From Rhodobiaceae bacterium (GTDB lineage Bacteria > Pseudomonadota > Alphaproteobacteria > RS24), in assembly GCA_002683515.1 (NCBI GenBank), contig NYTN01000056.1, forward strand, positions 1-7,919: a DNA stretch of 7,919 nt, in the 5' to 3' direction. Below are positions 4,643 to 7,919 of the stretch, in pieces. The notes under the pieces were generated by a model. The model did no database searches, was not told the origin of the DNA, and was given only the letters and a program-made list of their open reading frames with translations. Position 1 is the stretch's first letter; each line of letters opens with the position of its first letter. The translations under genes and the position numbers were made by a program.

Positions 4643-5029
4643 ATGGACGATATTAAAGAATATCTCAATATTTACGCCTCGGCTTTATCTCTGCGCGGAC
4701 GCCGCAATGAGATGATTGCATCGAATATTGCCAATGCCGCAACGCCTAATTTTAAAGCCCGAGACATTAATTTTGACACCGAAATTCGCAAACACCTGCG
4801 CGACGGTCCACTTGAGACCACTCATGGTGACCATATCCCGTTTGCTGCCCCCTATTCAACAGGTCAAGCACAGTATCGTACACCACTTAATCCGTCACTG
4901 GACGGCAATACAGTTGAACTTTCGGTTGAGCAACTTCAATTCTCAGAAAACGCGACACGTTATCAGACGACGTTAAATTTTCTTGATGGGCGCATTAAAG
5001 GCTTAATGTCCGCAATCAGGGGTGAATAA
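4643..5029 (+). CDS. flgB: Flagellar proximal rod protein FlgB
   Basis: FlgB forms part of the proximal rod of the basal body. The protein is 128 residues, normal for the family. The N-terminal helix carries the axial-protein signature (ALSLRGRRNEMIASNIANAATPNFKARDINF). The middle has the less conserved surface segment. The C terminus has the family pattern NPSLDGNTVELSVEQLQF, then ENATRYQTTLNFLDGRIKGLMSAIRGE. The frame stays open upstream to 4391, but that part runs antisense through the acidic-protein gene and the promoter region, so the ATG at 4643 is chosen. A strong ribosome binding site is not evident (GAGA at 4627-4630 is 12 bases away). An in-frame GTG at 4625 is an alternative that would add six residues. 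Its stop overlaps the flgC start by one base (TAATG). It is the first gene of the rod-hook operon behind a sigma-54 promoter. Confidence 0.95.
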   Translation: MDDIKEYLNIYASALSLRGRRNEMIASNIANAATPNFKARDINFDTEIRKHLRDGPLETTHGDHIPFAAPYSTGQAQYRTPLNPSLDGNTVELSVEQLQFSENATRYQTTLNFLDGRIKGLMSAIRGE

Positions 5030-5445
5030 TGAGTGATTTGAAAAATATATTCGATATTTCAGGTCGTGCGATGTCGGCACAGCTTGTTCGTTTGAATACT
5101 ATTGCCAGTAATTTGGCAAATGCTGGTTCAATGGAAGGGTCGAGAGAGGCTGCCTATAAGGCAATCCGCCCGGTTTTTGAAACTGAATATTCAGAAAACT
5201 TCAAACGCAATGGTGTTGCAACCACCGGCGTTACAGAAATTGTTCAGCTCGAGCGTGAGCCGGAGGCTGTTTATATGCCATCTCACCCCAAATCCGATGA
5301 AAATGGATTTGTTTATGTTGCTGCCGTTTCTCAAGAAGAGGAGATGGTCGACATGATGGAAGCCAATCGCCAGTACCAAAACAATGTTGAAGTCATCACG
5401 ACCATTAAGGCCTTGATGATGCAAACCGTCAATTTAGGAAAGTAA
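5029..5445 (+). CDS. flgC: Flagellar proximal rod protein FlgC
   Basis: FlgC is the second proximal rod subunit, exported by the flagellar type III machine and built between MS ring and distal rod. It is 138 residues, typical size. Residues 9-33 hold the axial helix motif (ISGRAMSAQLVRLNTIASNLANAG). After a beta-rich centre (YKAIRPVFETEY, GVTEIVQLEREPEAVYMPSHPKSDENGFVY) comes the C-terminal helix with the family motif EMVDMMEANRQYQNNVEV and the ending IKALMMQTVNLGK. The start codon overlaps the flgB stop by one base, and AGGGGTG (5018-5024) lies just before it, so translation is coupled to flgB. flgD follows after 11 bases. Confidence 0.96.
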   Translation: MSDLKNIFDISGRAMSAQLVRLNTIASNLANAGSMEGSREAAYKAIRPVFETEYSENFKRNGVATTGVTEIVQLEREPEAVYMPSHPKSDENGFVYVAAVSQEEEMVDMMEANRQYQNNVEVITTIKALMMQTVNLGK

Positions 5446-5456
5446 GCAGGTAAATC

Positions 5457-6146
5457 ATGAGTACAATTGACAGTAACCAGTCTCTTAATGCCATTCTCGA
5501 TAAATTAGGCGTGAATAAGCAAGAGGAAGCGACAACAAAGCGCCGCGATCAACTCGGTCAGGCTGATTTTTTGAAACTGATGACAACTCAGCTTCAAAAT
5601 CAGGACCCGTTCGCACCGATGGATAATGCCGACTTTATTGCTCAAATGGCTCAGTTCTCAACTGTTACGGGCATCACGGATATGGGGCAAACTCTAAAAG
5701 GTATGTCTGACCAATTGCAAGAGTTCAGAATTGCTACTGCTTCGAATTTGCTTGGACATTCAGTTCTTGTTCCAGGTAATTTAGCCCGTCCAGATGAAAA
5801 TGGAGAAATCCATGGTGTTGTAGATCTGCCTTCAAGTGCCTCTACATCAAACATAAGATTTACCAATGAGCAGGGTGAAATCCTGCATCAAGTTGAAATG
5901 GGCGCACAACCTCGTGGTCTTGTTGGTTTCAGTTGGTTGGATATTCCAAGTGAGATTTTGGAATCTGGTGACGTAATTCGTGTTGAAGCCTATGCAGATA
6001 CCGGAAGCGGGTTGGAGGCTGTCTCGCCTTCAGTCTTTGCAGATGTATTAGCAGCCACGACTGGTAACGGTCTTGATGGTGTCCAATTGGATGTCCGTGA
6101 TTACGGAACCATCAGTGCCTCTGAAGTAATTAAGTTTCGTAAGTAA
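5457..6146 (+). CDS. flgD: Flagellar hook assembly (scaffolding/cap) protein FlgD
   Basis: FlgD caps the growing hook and is required for FlgE polymerisation; it is discarded when the hook is complete. The protein is 229 residues, normal for the family. Residues 32-75 hold the conserved N-terminal export and cap signature: QLGQADFLKLMTTQLQNQDP, then PMDNADFIAQMAQFSTVTGI. A helical stretch follows, then VLVPGNLARPDENGEIHGVV. The C-terminal part (about 110-229) fits the FlgD Ig-like and Tudor-like domains, with VEAYADTGSGLEAVSPSVFADVL and the terminal strand YGTISASEVIKFRK. An AGG at 5448-5450 precedes the ATG. It sits 11 bases after flgC and 28 bases before flgE, consistent with a single operon. 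Confidence 0.96.
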   Translation: MSTIDSNQSLNAILDKLGVNKQEEATTKRRDQLGQADFLKLMTTQLQNQDPFAPMDNADFIAQMAQFSTVTGITDMGQTLKGMSDQLQEFRIATASNLLGHSVLVPGNLARPDENGEIHGVVDLPSSASTSNIRFTNEQGEILHQVEMGAQPRGLVGFSWLDIPSEILESGDVIRVEAYADTGSGLEAVSPSVFADVLAATTGNGLDGVQLDVRDYGTISASEVIKFRK

Positions 6147-6174
6147 GTATTAGATAAATAACGGAGTATAGAAG

Positions 6175-7919
6175 ATGTCGTTTTATACAGCTCTAACGGG
6201 TTTGAATGGTTCACAGGCTGATATTTCAGCTACTTCCAACAACATTGCCAACGTCGGTACGACAGGATTTAAAAGAAGTCGGGCAGAATTTGGTGACATC
6301 TTTGCGACTTCGCCATTGCAGAATGCCTCTTCATCCATTGGTTCTGGTACAATTCTAAAGGGGATTAAGCAGCAGTTTACTCAGGGTAATATTGCTTCAT
6401 CTCTTAACGCGCTTGACCTTGCGATTTCTGGACAGGGCTTCTTCTCATTGAAACCATCATTGACTTCTAATCAGAACGTTTATACTCGAAATGGTTCATT
6501 GAACGTGAACAACGACCGTTACGTTGTTGACTCGGCAGGCCAATTCTTGCTTGTTTATCCAGTAAACCAAGATGGCTCAGTGACTGCGAAAGATTTAATA
6601 AGTGCAGTCCCTCTGCAGCTCCCGGTTACGTCAGGCGATCCTCAAGCTACAGCTAATATCTCTCTGGGGGTAAACCTGCCAGCTGATGCAGAAGTTGTTA
6701 CTGAGAAGGCTCAATTTGCTGACGGTTATAATTTTAATCCAGATAACCCTAATACTTTTACAAATTCCACATCAATCACAATATTTGATGATTTGGGTAA
6801 TCCAACAATTGCAACGATTTACTTCATCAAAACACAGGCGACATCTGCGGATGATCCAACCAATAAATACGATACTCGTTTGGTTATTGGTGACACAATT
6901 ATTAATCCAGACCTTGTGCCGGCAGTAGATGATGCATCCAATCAAATTTTTATTGACAGATTTGGTGCACAAACAACGACTGTTCCTGATGATAACTACT
7001 TCTTGGAAGGTAAGGGGTCTGCGCTATACAAGCTCGATGATTTGCAGCAACAGGTAGACAGTCAGCCTGCTAAAATTCAAAGCGAAACAACAGCTTTTGA
7101 TTTTGGTGATGAGGGTGACAAGCTTGTTGAGATTGTCACCGATCCTATGCAGTTTAAAGCCACACGTGAAGCAGGTTCTGCTAACGATGTTTATTGGGGA
7201 AAAGACTTTCTACTTTTGAATGTTGACGATGGTGACCAGCCGGTAAGTATTGATATTAGACCTGGAACATATAATGCCGCAGATCTCGCTGATGAAGTTC
7301 AGCGTGCAATAAATACTGCCTATGGTGATGATAAGAAGATTCAAATTGTTCAAAATGTAGATAATGAAATTAACATAAACCTGAGCCGTTTGAACTCTGA
7401 TGGTACAACATCAAGTCTTAAAGAGCTTGCTGGGAGTGCAATCACTGTTGATTTACTGTCTGCGTCTTATGTCACGGATATTGAGAGTATTGATCTTTCT
7501 GGTGCTTCGCCCGACTTTACAAAAGAGCAGTTCCTTGCTCACACACAAGCTCGTTTAAATAGTGCTCTAAATGAATTTATTGTAGCTTCAAATGATACAA
7601 TTAATACAACTAATCAAAGTGCATTCAACTTTGGTAATACTGGTCAATTATTTGGCCGTTCAGAGGGTGCACAAATTACCGATATTCTTGAGCAAACTCA
7701 AATATTCAACCTCACTCATAACACTTTAAATAGTTATGTAAGCCCTTCTAGTCGAGGGGCCGCAACAGCTAACGGCAAGTTTCTAGTGTATTCGTTCTAT
7801 GGTGAGCGACCCTCGTTAAATGTCTATGATGACAAAAAAGTTGTCGACGACGGGAAGGGCTGGGTGTGGCTCGCTGCTGACATGACTCCGGGTGGGCTGT
7901 TCTTGGAGTTGTTCACCTC
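6175..7919 (+). CDS. flgE: Flagellar hook protein FlgE, 3' truncated by the window edge
   Basis: FlgE subunits form the hook, the universal joint between rod and filament. The frame is open from the ATG at 6175 to the last base, giving at least 581 residues with no stop. A ribosome binding site ACGGAG at 6161-6166 is eight bases upstream. Residues 1-44 are the conserved axial N terminus (FYTALTGLNGSQADISATSN, NIANVGTTGFKRSRAEFGDIF). Then come residues 83-90 ALDLAISGQGFF (ending in GQGFF), YTRNGSL from 103, and ITIFDDLGNPTIATIYFIK around 201-219, all typical FlgE landmarks. The C-terminal axial helix (family ending with a QR-x-YQAN-like motif) is not reached. Escherichia coli FlgE is 402 residues, so this one carries a large insertion in the outer domains. 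The inserted part includes a PGTYNAADLADEVQRAINTA segment at about 363-382, and it is rich in Asp, Asn and Thr. Confidence 0.95.
   Translation, partial: MSFYTALTGLNGSQADISATSNNIANVGTTGFKRSRAEFGDIFATSPLQNASSSIGSGTILKGIKQQFTQGNIASSLNALDLAISGQGFFSLKPSLTSNQNVYTRNGSLNVNNDRYVVDSAGQFLLVYPVNQDGSVTAKDLISAVPLQLPVTSGDPQATANISLGVNLPADAEVVTEKAQFADGYNFNPDNPNTFTNSTSITIFDDLGNPTIATIYFIKTQATSADDPTNKYDTRLVIGDTIINPDLVPAVDDASNQIFIDRFGAQTTTVPDDNYFLEGKGSALYKLDDLQQQVDSQPAKIQSETTAFDFGDEGDKLVEIVTDPMQFKATREAGSANDVYWGKDFLLLNVDDGDQPVSIDIRPGTYNAADLADEVQRAINTAYGDDKKIQIVQNVDNEININLSRLNSDGTTSSLKELAGSAITVDLLSASYVTDIESIDLSGASPDFTKEQFLAHTQARLNSALNEFIVASNDTINTTNQSAFNFGNTGQLFGRSEGAQITDILEQTQIFNLTHNTLNSYVSPSSRGAATANGKFLVYSFYGERPSLNVYDDKKVVDDGKGWVWLAADMTPGGLFLELFT

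Noticed and set aside
6131..6157. TAAG-N19-TTAGATAA as a sigma-28 promoter before flgE
   Set aside because: The -35 box and the first half of the -10 box match poorly, and hook genes are normally expressed with the rod operon rather than by sigma-28.
6686..6972. Short open frames in both orientations within flgE
   Set aside because: They lie inside the continuous flgE frame and have composition expected from out-of-frame reading of AT-rich sequence.

Overview
This window is a slice of a chromosomal flagellar gene cluster from a Gram-negative bacterium, almost certainly a member of the Pseudomonadota. The evidence is the set of rod, hook and P-ring genes, the FlgT and DUF2802 homologues, the FlgM/sigma-28 logic and a sigma-54 type promoter. 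The gene types (FlgB ending in the LMSAIRGE-like tail, FlgB-C-D-E order, FlgT, FlgA-FlgM-FlgN order) resemble polar-flagellum loci of gammaproteobacteria and of some alphaproteobacteria that carry the same type of system. Base composition is moderately AT-rich. I cannot place the genus from sequence alone.

Layout. On the plus strand, positions 1-3497 hold a tightly packed run: the 3' part of flgT (its start lies before the window), a secreted LysM/FimV-N-like protein, flgA (P-ring chaperone), flgM (anti-sigma-28), a FlgN-like small helical protein and a DUF2802 membrane-anchored coiled-coil protein. Many of these overlap or nearly touch, so they probably form one operon. A sigma-28-like promoter at the end of flgA would give flgM and downstream genes an extra late input.

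Positions 3504-4542 hold two genes on the opposite strand: an extremely acidic, repeat-bearing cytoplasmic protein, followed by a small lipoprotein whose start overlaps its end. I recognise no known function for either. They are the least explained part of the window. Positions 4543-4642 are a 100-bp divergent control region with an excellent sigma-54 (-24/-12) promoter facing flgB. A weaker sigma-54-like site on the other strand shares the same palindromic -12 box. A small inverted repeat sits on the flgB side. Positions 4643-7919 hold flgB, flgC, flgD and the beginning of a very long flgE, which runs off the window end.

How it works together: FlgT and the LysM protein act in the periplasm around the basal body. 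FlgA delivers FlgI to form the P ring. FlgB and FlgC build the proximal rod, FlgD caps the growing hook and FlgE forms the hook. FlgM holds sigma-28 until the hook is finished and FlgM is exported, and a FlgN-like chaperone would then serve the hook-filament junction proteins. The acidic protein and lipoprotein pair may be co-regulated with flgB through the shared divergent promoter region, which makes them candidates for an undescribed flagellum-associated module. That link is inference.
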